Assembly (NCBI GenBank): GCA_023957275.1
Contig: JAMLHF010000002.1
Location: 1 to 64,000 of the forward strand
Length of the DNA: 64,000 nt
From: Lentimicrobium sp.
GTDB taxonomy: Bacteria > Bacteroidota > Bacteroidia > Bacteroidales > Lentimicrobiaceae
Direction of reading: 5' to 3'
The position numbers and the translations under genes are program-made. The notes under the pieces were generated by a model that was given only the letters and a program-made list of their open reading frames with translations, was not told where the DNA came from and made no database searches. This document shows positions 43,924 through 53,195 of the stretch, one piece after another. How positions within the stretch are numbered: position 1 is the first letter of the stretch; every line of letters starts with the position of its first letter.

Positions 43924-44826
43924 ATGCAAATGAATTTCATACTGTCGCTTTTTATGCTGTTGATGTCTCCGGGAATGGCCGGGGCAGAAGCAGTTTCAGC
44001 AGATTCACTGCTACGGGCAGAGAGGTTGCAATACTATACAAAATACCGCACGTTGAAAGATACTATTACGGTCAACACATGGGTGAACATGAAGCGGATG
44101 AATGACAATCTGGAGAAAATCGTCGAAATTGATAACCTGCTGATTGATTCATTGCGTATGATACATGACCAGGACTCTTTACTGCTGGCAGGGCAGCAAA
44201 TGGCTAATCAGCGTTTCAGCGAATTGACCGTGGAGTATGACAGGCTGAAGGCAAGAACGGAGAATGACCTTAACATGTTGTTATACCTGAAGACAGCCGC
44301 CGGTGTTCTGGTTGCTGCCATTGTTCTCCTGGTCTTCTTCATGATTGGTCGTAATTCCCGGATGAGGAAATCCGTTGAACAGGCAGAGCATTACGAAGCA
44401 TTATTTGAAGAAAAACGTATGGAATCGGAAGCCTTGCAGGCTGAGCTTGACCGGATGAAGAAACGGGAAATGGAATTCAGGGATGAGCTGGAAAAAGGTA
44501 TGCAACTTAATACAGAAAGGCTGAAGGGATTACAGGAAAAGTGTAACCGGCTGGAGGAAGAAAAAAGACGGCTTGAACAATCTGTGCAACGACTACCGGA
44601 AAGCATGCCTGATCCGGGAGGGGAGATTGCCTTGCCTCCAATTCCGGAAGACGCCGCCGAAATAGCGCAAATGATCAGGACATTGTCGGAGGAACGGAAC
44701 AGTCTGATCAACCTTGCCGCTCAGTTACAGAAAAAAACAGAGGATGAAAGGGCGCGAAGACTTGCGTTGCTGGAGCAGATTGATAAACTGGCCCGGAACC
44801 TTTCGCAAATAGGTGATAGTGAATAA
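43924..44826 (+). CDS. Membrane-anchored coiled-coil protein
   Basis: This 300-residue protein has a signal peptide (cleavage near AEA, residue 22), a periplasmic helical part (25-115), one membrane helix (about 122-142, TAAGVLVAAIVLLVFFMIG) and a long cytoplasmic coiled coil (150-295) rich in Glu, Arg, Lys and Leu. No enzyme motif is visible. Such topology could link envelope and cytoplasmic structures, but the role is unknown. It converges with an outer-membrane protein gene. Confidence 0.75.
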   Translation: MQMNFILSLFMLLMSPGMAGAEAVSADSLLRAERLQYYTKYRTLKDTITVNTWVNMKRMNDNLEKIVEIDNLLIDSLRMIHDQDSLLLAGQQMANQRFSELTVEYDRLKARTENDLNMLLYLKTAAGVLVAAIVLLVFFMIGRNSRMRKSVEQAEHYEALFEEKRMESEALQAELDRMKKREMEFRDELEKGMQLNTERLKGLQEKCNRLEEEKRRLEQSVQRLPESMPDPGGEIALPPIPEDAAEIAQMIRTLSEERNSLINLAAQLQKKTEDERARRLALLEQIDKLARNLSQIGDSE

Positions 44827-44842
44827 TTGCTGCATAACCTGA

Positions 44843-45589
44843 TTACTGAGTCCGGATCAATGCTGAAAATCCCGAACAGGGCAACGGGCCTGATTTTGCC
44901 GGCTTAACAGGATTGAAAATATAAACGATTCCTAGTGTGGCAAGGGAATACCTGTCGTTTATCCCGGTTGATCCTGCATGAGCATCTATCAGATCATTGC
45001 CAGGCGTTCTGAATGCAAATCTGCTTTTTATAATCAACGATTTACTCAGGTCAAAGCTTAGTAAAATCCCTGCAGGAAAAACGGCGGCGATTCCCGGACT
45101 ACCATCCTTATTCCCCGTTGAATTTATGCCAACCGAGGAAACATAAGCATTATCGGATATTCTGGATTTAGAGGACCGGAAAAAGATGGTTCCTGCACCG
45201 CCCGAAATATAGATCTGAAAACGCTGATAGCTGTTTTTAAATAGTATTGCGGACAGGCTGAGGTGGCCATTTATGGTAAGTTCGGTAAAGCTGCCCTTAA
45301 AAAACAAATCATTATTTTGATTTGATCCTTTCAACCCTCCATGATCAAGACTCAAATCGATATCTATCCATTTGTTCAGGCTTTTTCCGGCAGCAATTCC
45401 CGCGACAAACCGGCTTTCATGCCTGATTTTATTTACCGGATCGAGATCGTAAACGCTTAAATCCCCGAAATATGATGCGATGCCCGTATTGATCCCGCAA
45501 TACCATCCGCTATGGAAATCGTAAAGTTGTGCCCGGGTTATTGTTGGCAGCAGCAGGCAAAAACATAAGACAATTCTCCGGAAGGTCAT
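44843..45589 (-). CDS. Outer membrane beta-barrel protein
   Basis: The 248-residue protein has a signal peptide ending ITRAQ (residue 21) and alternating beta-strand segments with aromatic ends, for example GWYCGINTGIASYFGDLS at the start of the barrel and YSLATLGIVYIFNP at its end. It resembles PorT- or OmpA-barrel-like small Bacteroidetes outer-membrane proteins. The final 17 residues after the last strand are unusual for a barrel. Function unknown. Confidence 0.72.
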   Translation of the reverse strand: MTFRRIVLCFCLLLPTITRAQLYDFHSGWYCGINTGIASYFGDLSVYDLDPVNKIRHESRFVAGIAAGKSLNKWIDIDLSLDHGGLKGSNQNNDLFFKGSFTELTINGHLSLSAILFKNSYQRFQIYISGGAGTIFFRSSKSRISDNAYVSSVGINSTGNKDGSPGIAAVFPAGILLSFDLSKSLIIKSRFAFRTPGNDLIDAHAGSTGINDRYSLATLGIVYIFNPVKPAKSGPLPCSGFSALIRTQ

Positions 45590-45663
45590 AATTCAGGGTC
45601 TGGCCAGATTATTCAATTGTTAGGGTTAATAATATGCTTCCCGGGTGCAGCCAATGGCGTTTA

Positions 45664-46290
45664 TTAATGTGCATAGTCCTTTTCCCCGGCTTTTATTTCT
45701 GTATTCAGAAAATTTCCGTCAGGAGGTACCGGACAACTGTATTTCTTGTTGTAAACGCAATAAGGATTATATGCCCTGTTAAAGTCGATTTCAATAAGAT
45801 CGCCGCCGCTCAGTTGAAGATCTATATAACGACCGCCGCCATAAGAATCATCGCCTGAAGTCAGGTCGGTGAAAGGCAGAAACAGATAACTTTCATACCC
45901 TGGTTTTGTCATTAAATCAATATTTCTGAATACAGTAAGAATGAATTCTTTGTTTTTCAGCGAAAACCGCACTTCGCCGAAAACCAGGTACAGGGGTCTG
46001 CGGTCGGTCGTAGTAACCATTTTTATGGTATCAGGATTGCTGAATATTTCAAGTTTCGCCATGACTCTATAAGAGATATCCGGCTTGAAGTAACGCAATC
46101 CCTTAAAAACCGCCTTTTGGTCAGGTGCTATCGGGGATTTCTCCGAATTGGCAAATTCTCTGTCTTTCTCATCACGCTCTTTTTTAAGCGCGCTCAGGTA
46201 TTCCTTTTTTGATGTAAAGTCCTGCCCTGAAGCGAAAAAGGTCGAAAGGATCAGGCCAACTGTCAGGATTTTATATAAAGAAGCGTTCAT
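45664..46290 (-). CDS. DUF1684 domain secreted protein
   Basis: The 208-residue protein has a signal peptide (ending FASGQ, residue 23) and the DUF1684 core: YLSALKKERDEKDREFANSEKSPI near residue 30, the FKGLRYFKPD segment, and the C-terminal YNPYCVYNKKYSCPVPP motif with its two conserved cysteines. Function is unknown; the family is common in Bacteroidetes and Actinobacteria. A -7 box (TACCTTTG on the minus strand, 46308-46315) lies 17 bases upstream. Confidence 0.88.
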   Translation of the reverse strand: MNASLYKILTVGLILSTFFASGQDFTSKKEYLSALKKERDEKDREFANSEKSPIAPDQKAVFKGLRYFKPDISYRVMAKLEIFSNPDTIKMVTTTDRRPLYLVFGEVRFSLKNKEFILTVFRNIDLMTKPGYESYLFLPFTDLTSGDDSYGGGRYIDLQLSGGDLIEIDFNRAYNPYCVYNKKYSCPVPPDGNFLNTEIKAGEKDYAH

Positions 46291-46307
46291 CGGTCATATA
46301 TTTGATG

Positions 46308-46315
46308 CAAAGGTA
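46308..46315 (-). promoter_or_regulatory. -7 box (TACCTTTG) for the DUF1684 gene
   Basis: Exact TAnnTTTG match on the minus strand, 17 bases before the ATG. Confidence 0.5.
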
Positions 46316-46384
46316 GAGATTTCGGATGGCTTTCCCTGAATTGAACAGTTGGATATCTTGTTTGTTGATTTTCGAAAACCCTGT

Positions 46385-47026
46385 ATGAATATTTCCTCAA
46401 TCCGCAAAGATTATATAAAGGATCAGCTTACCGAGCATATGGCCGGACTTGATCCTCTTGCTGTATTTGGCAACTGGCTGGATGATGCAGTTAAATCCGG
46501 TATTTGTGAACCCACGGCAATGGTGTTATCTACCATTTCGCCTGAAGGATATCCTTCGTCAAGGGTGGTTTTGCTGAAAGGACTGGATAAAGGCAGACTG
46601 CTCTTTTACACGAACTACACAAGCAATAAGGGCAGGCATTTGAGCGGCAATCCGCGTGCTTCCCTGCTGTTTTTCTGGGGCGAATTGGAACGCCAGGTGC
46701 GTTTTGAAGGGGATGTTACGAAGTTGCCTGATTCTGACTCTGATGAGTATTTTATTTCAAGGCCCTATGAAAGCAGAATCGGAGCAATGGTCTCCCGGCA
46801 AAGCACTGTAATTAATGGCAGAGATGAGCTGGACAGAAATTTTTCCGAGCTTTTCGACAAATTTAAAGCAAACCATGAGGATATGAGAAGACCCGCTTAT
46901 TGGGGCGGTTACGCATTTGATCCCATATCGGTTGAGTTCTGGCAGGGGAGGGCCAACCGGCTTCATGACAGGCTGAGATACAGAAAAACCGGGGACAGCT
47001 GGATCAGAGAGCGTTTATCTCCCTGA
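46385..47026 (+). CDS. pdxH: Pyridoxamine/pyridoxine 5'-phosphate oxidase
   Basis: The 213-residue protein shows the PdxH landmarks MVLSTISPEGYPSSRVVLLKG, FYTNYTSNKGRHL, FWGELERQVRFEG and the C-terminal EFWQGRANRLHDR. It oxidises pyridoxamine or pyridoxine 5'-phosphate to pyridoxal phosphate with FMN, the last step of the salvage route. The ATG at 46385 gives the standard length; 12 further codons upstream lack family support. It is FMN-dependent, which is of passing interest given the FMN riboswitch elsewhere in the window. Confidence 0.95.
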   Translation: MNISSIRKDYIKDQLTEHMAGLDPLAVFGNWLDDAVKSGICEPTAMVLSTISPEGYPSSRVVLLKGLDKGRLLFYTNYTSNKGRHLSGNPRASLLFFWGELERQVRFEGDVTKLPDSDSDEYFISRPYESRIGAMVSRQSTVINGRDELDRNFSELFDKFKANHEDMRRPAYWGGYAFDPISVEFWQGRANRLHDRLRYRKTGDSWIRERLSP

Positions 47027-47029
47027 AAA

Positions 47030-47248
47030 CTATTGTGAAGCAGATGCTGCCTGGTTCAGATCTGAAACCAGCTCATTGATTTGCTGTTCATTGTAGTTTT
47101 TATCCAGGGCGAGTTCTTCCAGTGTGCCCCATACGGGTTCTCCGCAGATGATACACTGCAGGCCGCGGTCGGAGAGAAACCTGCTTGCAAAAGGATACTC
47201 TCTGATCAGATCTTCAACCAGCATCTGCCGGTTAATTCCAGGTTTCAT
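47030..47248 (-). CDS. DUF1858 domain protein
   Basis: This 72-residue protein is a single DUF1858 domain, with the typical VEDLIREYP near residue 11 and the CIICGEP motif near residue 32, where two cysteines may bind a metal or be redox active. DUF1858 proteins often sit near Fe-S or hybrid cluster proteins; here the neighbour is DUF4301. It overlaps nothing and lies 3 bases after the DUF4301 stop on the same strand. Confidence 0.85.
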   Translation of the reverse strand: MKPGINRQMLVEDLIREYPFASRFLSDRGLQCIICGEPVWGTLEELALDKNYNEQQINELVSDLNQAASASQ

Positions 47249-47251
47249 AAG

Positions 47252-48805
47252 TCAGGCCGGTTGATGCTCCTTTCTCAAAAGGTCGTTTACTGTTTTTACA
47301 GGATTAAAAGTAATTACCGGAACCTCAACGAATACGGTGATCCAGTCGGCCATGGCACCATTCCATAATCCAGGCAGTTCCTGAGCCTTGAGCTCCCTGC
47401 CATCCTTCGATTTTTTCGAAATAAAACCTGTTTCGGGATCAACATACTCGCGGAGATCGAATTGCTCGCCTTTGTAATTGCGGACGTAGCAAACCAGATC
47501 AACGGGATTGAAATGAGTGGATTTTCCGAAAATTTCCTTTTGGCTGGCATCTGAAAGGTCTATTTGTGATGATTCCACTATCTGAAGAGAAACTTCACCT
47601 TCGGAATTTTTTACCCAGAAAGGTCCCCCGCCGGGTTCCCCCTCATTTTTCACCATCCCGCATATCCGGATTGGGCGGTTGAGTTTTGTGAACAGAAAAT
47701 CTACTTTTTCTATTTTACTCATTTCCCCGAAATCCGGGCCGGGGCTGATGCATAATTTTTCAGCAGCAAAAGCAATGACTTTCTTCAACTCATTGTCACT
47801 GATATTCCCGTCTTCGAGTTTTTCAAGATAACTGAAAATTGTATCCCGAAGCTCAAAGAGATACCCGCCAATCACGCGTTTAAACCTGTAAGTCTGTTCT
47901 TTAAGCCGGTCAGGGACGATGTTGTCAATATTCTTAATGAAAATCACTTCACCTTCCCGGTCATTAAGGTTTTCAATAAGTGCGCCGTGCCCGCCCGGCC
48001 TGAAGACTATGCTATCATCATCATTTCTGAAGGGTTTGTTTTTTGCATCCACGGCAATGGTGTCGGTGGATGACTTCTGTATGGAGAAGGTAAGTTCATA
48101 AATCACTTCAAAGAGTTCTTCATACTTTTCCTTCACTTTATTAATCTCTTCTATCACACGATCGGCATGTTCAGGAGAAACCGTAAAATGAATGGCCACC
48201 CGGCCCTCCTTGTTTTGTCCGTAATCTGCCCCTTCAACCAGGTGTTCTTCCAGGGCCAGCCTCGAACCGTCATTATAACGGTGGAACTTCAGCAGGGCTT
48301 TTGGAAGTGAGGCATACCCCAATCCTGTATCCTCAAGCAGGTAGTCGATGACAGAAACATAATCTTTCTGATCAATACATTCTTTGATTTTTAATCCGTT
48401 TTCCGCCATTACCTGCTTCAGGTCCTCATAAAAGGCAAATTTCTTAATGTGCGTGAAAAACTGCCCTGCTGCATTGAACTCATTATTGTTAAAATCTATC
48501 TGATCTGCATTTTTTAATTTCAGACAGGCTTCGCGGAACTCAAAAAGTGTTTTGAACATCCGGCTGGCCGCGCCTGAAGCGGGTACAAACTTCAGAATTT
48601 CATATTCCCCGGCATATTTATTATAAAAGACCAATAATTTGTCGGCTTCAGACACAGGGAAACAGACAATGCCATCACCAGGGACGGCGGGCCTGACCAG
48701 CTTAATAAACGGGAAGCCGGATTTGAAGTTTTCTATCTGCTGCTCTATGGTTTTGATGTCAATTCCTTTGGTCTGGAACTGTTTCAGATCGTTTTGTGTA
48801 AACAT
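47252..48805 (-). CDS. DUF4301 family protein
   Basis: The 517-residue cytoplasmic protein matches the Bacteroidetes DUF4301 family, with FVPASGAASRMFKTL near residue 78, a segment like that of sugar-nucleotide pyrophosphorylases, and VRICG-like and GGGPFW elements near residue 385. The fold is probably that of nucleotidyltransferases, but no substrate is known. The start at 48805 (MFTQNDLKQF) is preferred over the frame opening at 48850, because a -7 box lies at 48871-48878. The DUF1858 gene follows directly. Confidence 0.85.
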   Translation of the reverse strand: MFTQNDLKQFQTKGIDIKTIEQQIENFKSGFPFIKLVRPAVPGDGIVCFPVSEADKLLVFYNKYAGEYEILKFVPASGAASRMFKTLFEFREACLKLKNADQIDFNNNEFNAAGQFFTHIKKFAFYEDLKQVMAENGLKIKECIDQKDYVSVIDYLLEDTGLGYASLPKALLKFHRYNDGSRLALEEHLVEGADYGQNKEGRVAIHFTVSPEHADRVIEEINKVKEKYEELFEVIYELTFSIQKSSTDTIAVDAKNKPFRNDDDSIVFRPGGHGALIENLNDREGEVIFIKNIDNIVPDRLKEQTYRFKRVIGGYLFELRDTIFSYLEKLEDGNISDNELKKVIAFAAEKLCISPGPDFGEMSKIEKVDFLFTKLNRPIRICGMVKNEGEPGGGPFWVKNSEGEVSLQIVESSQIDLSDASQKEIFGKSTHFNPVDLVCYVRNYKGEQFDLREYVDPETGFISKKSKDGRELKAQELPGLWNGAMADWITVFVEVPVITFNPVKTVNDLLRKEHQPA

Positions 48806-48870
48806 AAAAGAAATCTTAATTTTTACAATTCTTCCTGACAATTGGTTCATGCATTATTGCCCGGCAGCAA

Positions 48871-48878
48871 CAAAGATA
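48871..48878 (-). promoter_or_regulatory. -7 box (TATCTTTG) for the DUF4301-DUF1858 transcript
   Basis: Exact TAnnTTTG match on the minus strand, 65 bases before the chosen DUF4301 start. Confidence 0.5.
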
Positions 48879-48946
48879 ATGAAAAACATGCCTGAATCAA
48901 TGCTCCGCTGACAGCTTAAATGCTTTTGTTACTGCTGATTTCTGCT

Positions 48947-49927
48947 TTACCTGAATGGGATTGATTTGTCGGTATCTAATATAAGCACCAGTGTATAAGC
49001 TATAAAGGCCAGAAAGAAAAAGGCTCCCTCAAGTCTGTTGATTTTTTTGTCTTTTCCGGAAAATACAAAAAGAAACATGATTAAACTCATGATTATGAGG
49101 AAAACCATGTCGAAATTTGAGGAATTTTCACTTGCGAGCGGTATGGGTCTGATGGATGCGCTTATGCCCAGCACAAAGAAAATATTAAAGATGTTGGAGC
49201 CGACAACATTTCCGATTGCTATATCGCTTTTCTTTTTAAAGGCAGCTACAATTGAAGTGGCAAGTTCGGGCATGGACGTACCTGCAGCGACAACGGTAAG
49301 ACCGATTACAGCCTCGCTGATTCCGAGATACCTGGCGATGTCAACAGCTCCGTCAACCAAAAACCTGCCACCGAAGAACAAACCTGCCAGGCCCGTAATT
49401 ACAAGTACAATGGCCTTAAAAACGCCCATTTCCATGGCAGTCACTTCTTTTAGAGGTCCTGATGATTTTGCCAGGGCAAAGGTGTAAGCCATAAAAATAG
49501 AGAAGAAACCCAGCAGAATAAAACCATCAATCCTGGAGATTATATCCTTAAATTTCCCGTCTATCAATATGTCATTTGCCATAAAAGCCATTACAATCAC
49601 AGCCAGGATGCTGAAAGGGATTTCCTTCCACACGGTGGTGCTTTTTACTGCAATAGGGGTCACAATGGCCGTAAGTCCAAGTATGACCAGGGTATTAAAG
49701 ATGTTGCTTCCGACTACATTTCCGATGGCGATGTCGGTATTGCCGTTGAACGAGGCAAAAAGGTTTACGATCAGTTCGGGCGAAGAGGTGCCGAATGCCA
49801 CAATGGTAAGCCCGATCACAAGGTCAGAAATATTAAACCTCCGGGCAAGACTTGCAGCTCCATCAACAAGCCAGTTGGAGCCTGCAATTAATAGCGCCAT
49901 TCCGGCAAAAAACAACAGTAAACTCAT
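48947..49927 (-). CDS. Calcium/sodium antiporter (CaCA family, YrbG-like)
   Basis: The 326-residue protein has ten hydrophobic helices and the two inverted alpha repeats of cation/Ca2+ exchangers: LTIVAFGTSSPELIVN with GNVVGSNIFNTL, and LTVVAAGTSMPELATS with GNVVGSNIFNIF. The acidic residue in each repeat that binds the ion is present. It exchanges Ca2+ for Na+ or K+ at the inner membrane. A -7 box reading TAACTTTG on the minus strand lies at 49956-49963. Confidence 0.93.
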   Translation of the reverse strand: MSLLLFFAGMALLIAGSNWLVDGAASLARRFNISDLVIGLTIVAFGTSSPELIVNLFASFNGNTDIAIGNVVGSNIFNTLVILGLTAIVTPIAVKSTTVWKEIPFSILAVIVMAFMANDILIDGKFKDIISRIDGFILLGFFSIFMAYTFALAKSSGPLKEVTAMEMGVFKAIVLVITGLAGLFFGGRFLVDGAVDIARYLGISEAVIGLTVVAAGTSMPELATSIVAAFKKKSDIAIGNVVGSNIFNIFFVLGISASIRPIPLASENSSNFDMVFLIIMSLIMFLFVFSGKDKKINRLEGAFFFLAFIAYTLVLILDTDKSIPFR

Positions 49928-50016
49928 ATAACCGGTCTTTCTGATTTAAGTTGGCAAAGTTACTAAATCCTGTCCGTGTATGTATTGTGTTTAAATAATG
50001 GCTTGGTTAAATCATG

Positions 50017-50577
50017 CTAATGGTTATTGTTTTTGTGCAGATTCAGCTGTTTGAGGATCTTAAATATATTAAAATCCTCTTCGCCATTTACAATAACTGG
50101 CTTCTGAATTGTTGAGGGAAGCGCGCCATAGCTGAGATGGCTTTCCCAGATGTGCTCAATATACCATTCCGGTTCCGCTCCCCATCTTAAATCTTCTCTT
50201 TTTCGCTTCAGGAAAACTTCTTTTGAAAGTGAAATAAAGATGCATTCATCGTACAAGTGATTTAAATATTCATCCCGGTAAACCATCAGACCTTCAACAA
50301 TCACATACCGGAATTTTTCCCCTGCCTCGTGTATTGCATTAATAAAAGCCTCCCAGTCTATTGCCTCCGGTCTTTCCCAGTCAAGATGATCTCTTATCAG
50401 AGGAATATCCTTTTTATCAGGAATATAGGTGTCCTGGTGAATAATTACGGAATCGGGCAATACACCTCCAAGCATCTCTGAAAGAAAAGTTTTTCCCGAA
50501 CGGCTGACCCCGCCGATGGCAATATAAACGGATTTATAAGGTGAGAGATTTCGTACTTTTTCCGCCAAATCATTCAT
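50017..50577 (-). CDS. Small P-loop kinase, uridine-kinase-like
   Basis: The 186-residue protein has a Walker A motif GVSRSGKT near residue 21, an IHQDTY segment and a VIVEGLMVY Walker B-like strand, with RKREDLRWG as probable lid region. This is the plan of uridine kinase / nicotinamide riboside kinase-like enzymes that phosphorylate small molecules; the substrate is not clear. The open frame continues back through the tRNA genes to 50820, but the -7 box at 50605-50612 and the P-loop position support the ATG at 50577. Confidence 0.85.
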   Translation of the reverse strand: MNDLAEKVRNLSPYKSVYIAIGGVSRSGKTFLSEMLGGVLPDSVIIHQDTYIPDKKDIPLIRDHLDWERPEAIDWEAFINAIHEAGEKFRYVIVEGLMVYRDEYLNHLYDECIFISLSKEVFLKRKREDLRWGAEPEWYIEHIWESHLSYGALPSTIQKPVIVNGEEDFNIFKILKQLNLHKNNNH

Positions 50578-50604
50578 TGCCAGATAGCTTGCTAAAACAG
50601 TCTG

Positions 50605-50612
50605 CAAATATA
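50605..50612 (-). promoter_or_regulatory. -7 box (TATATTTG) for the small kinase gene
   Basis: Exact TAnnTTTG match on the minus strand 27 bases before the ATG; it excludes the longer reading frame. Confidence 0.5.
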
Positions 50613-50654
50613 ACCGGATTGCGTACAGAAGTAGAAAAAAAGAATTGTCAGGTG

Positions 50655-50684
50655 TTGTGAAAATAAAAAATTGTTTTACCTTTG
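50655..50684 (+). promoter_or_regulatory. Promoter of the tRNA-Leu pair (TTG / TACCTTTG)
   Basis: TTG at 50655-50657 and TACCTTTG at 50677-50684 have 19 bases between them; the first tRNA begins 12 bases later. Confidence 0.65.
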
Positions 50685-50695
50685 CGCACTCAATT

Positions 50696-50779
50696 GCCCA
50701 GGTGGTGAAATTGGTAGACACGCCAGCTTGAGGGGCTGGTGTCCTTAAGGATGTGCAAGTTCGAGTCTTGTCCTGGGCA
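50696..50779 (+). tRNA. tRNA-Leu (anticodon GAG)
   Basis: The 7-base-pair acceptor stem GCCCAGG/CCTGGGC, a D-arm with GAAATTGGTAGAC, an anticodon stem CCAGC/GCTGG with loop TTGAGGG (anticodon GAG), a long class II variable arm (TCCTTAAGGA) and the T-loop TTCGAGT are all present. It reads CUC/CUU leucine codons. CCA is not encoded. Confidence 0.96.
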
Positions 50780-50838
50780 CAAAAATCCGAGTAAGTTCGG
50801 TGGCAGTCGGCAGACTGCATTTTTTTGAGAATTATTTC

Positions 50839-50922
50839 GCCCGGATGGCGGAATTGGTAGACGCGCTAGTTTCAGGGACTAGTGTACGTACGTACGTGCA
50901 GGTTCGAGTCCTGTTCCGGGCA
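50839..50922 (+). tRNA. tRNA-Leu (anticodon CAG)
   Basis: Acceptor stem GCCCGGA/TTCCGGGC region (GCCCGG with CCGGGC), anticodon stem CTAGT/ACTAG with loop TTCAGGG (anticodon CAG), T-loop TTCGAGT, and a class II variable arm made of tandem ACGT units. It reads CUG codons. It lies 59 bases after the first tRNA-Leu and ends at a strong terminator. CCA is not encoded. Confidence 0.96.
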
Positions 50923-50927
50923 CAGAC

Positions 50928-50978
50928 AAACTTCGATAATCATTTGTAATAGAATGTTTTATCGAAGTTTTTTATTTT
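50928..50978 (+). terminator. Terminator of the tRNA-Leu transcript
   Basis: A perfect 12-base-pair stem, AAACTTCGATAA (50928-50939) with TTATCGAAGTTT (50959-50970), encloses a 19-base loop and is followed by TTTATTTT. It starts 5 bases after the second tRNA. Confidence 0.85.
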
Positions 50979-51199
50979 GTTACTGTAACATTACTGAAAC
51001 TTATTTATTTAGTAGCACTATAAGCTATGCTATCAATCTATATCCCATCCCTGGAATTATTTCAGTGAATATATGCAAACCTGTTCGTTTGTTGAAGAGG
51101 CAATACACCTGTGTGATGCATCAGAAATTATTATATTTCGGGAGTTCAGGTTTAGTTTGGATGATTTTAATGCGAATTACTTTGATGTAAAGGTTAGAT

Positions 51200-51300
51200 A
51201 GGTTTTTTGGGCGATTCCCGCCTAAGAAAGCGGGACCGGGCTTTCCACTGTATCTTTTGCCGAAGGAGCAAAAGGATGCCGCTTCAATCCCTATCGCGAT
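51200..51300. repeat. Interspersed-repeat-like stretch with two hairpins
   Basis: Two adjacent stems are seen: TCCCGC/GCGGGA (51216-51235) and CTTTTGC/GCAAAAG (51254-51274), followed by GGATGCCGCTTCAATCCC. From memory, the order of these elements resembles a repeat scattered between genes in many Bacteroidetes genomes. The rest of 50979-51533 has no supported gene, only a -7 box (TAAATTTG, 51433-51440) ahead of the decayed lipoprotein gene. Confidence 0.45.
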
Positions 51301-51432
51301 TTGCATTGATTTTGAATAAGTCATACATTTGGACCCGAGTTACGTGTATTTATCGTACAATCCGGTCTTAATCAGTAAAAAACGAGTAAAAATATAATAG
51401 TTGATCGCGGTTAGTGTTGATTGATAATAGAT

Positions 51433-51440
51433 TAAATTTG
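51433..51440 (+). promoter_or_regulatory. -7 box (TAAATTTG) ahead of the first LRR pseudogene
   Basis: Matches TAnnTTTG and lies 93 bases before the original ATG of the decayed LRR lipoprotein gene. Confidence 0.35.
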
Positions 51441-51533
51441 AGAGGAATTGCTAAACTAAAGAAAATAGTTGGGTGAGTATAGCCACTCCTTATGCACTAT
51501 GCAGAAGAAAATCACAAATTAAAATGAAATATT

Positions 51534-52962
51534 ATGAAAAAACTTACTTCTTTATTCGCATTGTTGTTACTTTTCTCTACTTCGATTCTCATGGTGGGAT
51601 GCCTGCCTGAGGGCATAGGTTTTTTTCCTTAGACTTATTGACAATTTTCAGACAAATTATCCCGATGTACTGAAATTGAAGGCAATGTTATTATTTCTGG
51701 TGGAAATATCAAAAATTTATCAGGATTGAATTTACTTGAGGCAATTGGTGGCGAATTATTTATTGCTTATTGCGATTCACTTATCAGCTTGAACGGACTT
51801 AACAACCTCACTTCCATTGGTGGAAATGTTGACCTTTCAGCCAATCCCAGGCTGAAAGATTTGATAGGCTTAGATAACTTAACATCCATTAATGGATACC
51901 TTTGGATTGAATATAATGATTCTCTTCAGTCTTTGGATGGGCTTGAGGGTTTAACTGCTATAAATGGCAAAATTCAGATTGCCGGAAATACAAGGCTGAC
52001 CAATATCCAAGGATTATCCAATATAGATCCAAATTCAATAACGAATCTTCTGATACTGGAAAACAGTTCATTGGCAGACTGCAATGCGCAAAGCATTTGT
52101 GATTATATAACCAATCCCACCGGAACTATTGACATTATGAATAATTTACCGGGATGCAACTGCCCTGGTGAAATAGCAATCAACTGCGGTGTCGTTATTC
52201 CCTGCCTGCCTTATGGCAATTACCATTTGAACCATCAATATCAGATTGATAGTTTTAGCACCTACTACCCTGACTGCATTACACTAAACGGCCAGGTGAA
52301 AATTACAGGTAGTGATATAACAAACCTGAATGGGTTAAACCTGATTACCTCAATAAACGGAAGTCTAGTGGTTTCAGAAACAAGCATATCAAGCCTTGAA
52401 GGTTTAGGGACCCTTGATTCAATTTCAGGATACTTCGACATCGCGTTGAATAATAATCTGATAAGTGTTGAAGGGTTGGACAATCTGAAATTCGTCTGGG
52501 CAGGATCTGGATATAATACAGAATCACCAGCTGGAGAATTTTGAAGGATTCAACTCTCTTACCAGGGTTGGCAGTTTTCTGAGGTTCTGGTATAACAGTA
52601 ATCTTAAAAGTATAAGAGGGTTCAGCTATTTATCTTCTGTTGATGGTAATCTGTGGATTGAATCGAATTCTGATCTGACAGATCTTTCTGGTTTTGCAAA
52701 TGTAGATTCAGTAGGTGAGCAGTTGTATTTTCGAGGAAATGCCTCTTTAAAGGACTTTTCGGGACTGGGTTCAATATCTGTTGTCGGAACAAACGTAATC
52801 CTTATTAACAATGACTCCTTATTATCCCTGGATGGATTGAATAATCTTTATTCTGTGGGTCAGGATCTGGTAATAAGTGATAATCAATTACTAAGCACAT
52901 GCGATGTTGAAAGTGTGTGTGCACATCTTTCCAGCCCAAACGGTTATGTAAGTGTCCGATAG
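51534..52962 (+). pseudogene. Decayed leucine-rich-repeat surface lipoprotein
   Basis: The ATG at 51534 encodes a lipoprotein signal (lipobox MVGC) but stops at 51630. Downstream reading frames 51726-52544 and about 52500-52962 encode receptor-L-like leucine-rich repeats (LTSIGGNV, LDGLEGLTAINGKI). Comparing its own blocks, each of which should open with an IDxFxxxYPDC segment, shows a missing base near 51670 (GAT-GTACT for GAT-TGTACT) and another shift near 52495-52510. The end is cut within the final block (SVCAHLSSPNGYVSV), with no T9SS tail. The original protein was probably exposed on the cell surface. Confidence 0.85.
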
Positions 52963-53195
52963 CCCGAAGCAGAAGCAACAGCGTCGTCGTAAACAACAGA
53001 AACGTTCTTATATGGTTATCTCATATTTGAAAAGCGTAAGGCAATAGTAGGAAATAATCACAGGGGTAGAGAAAACTTAATAAAATTAAACAAAACAGAG
53101 TGCAAAACCAGCTTAAAAGAACCAGAATAATGGCAAGCTTAAACATAAACTTAGTTAATCCCGGCAAAACTCATTTCCTTTTAACCCTTTCTTTT

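Noticed and set aside
50578..50820. N-terminal extension of the small kinase across the tRNA genes
   Set aside because: The added codons are antisense to the tRNA-Leu gene and its promoter, and a -7 box lies between them and the true ATG.
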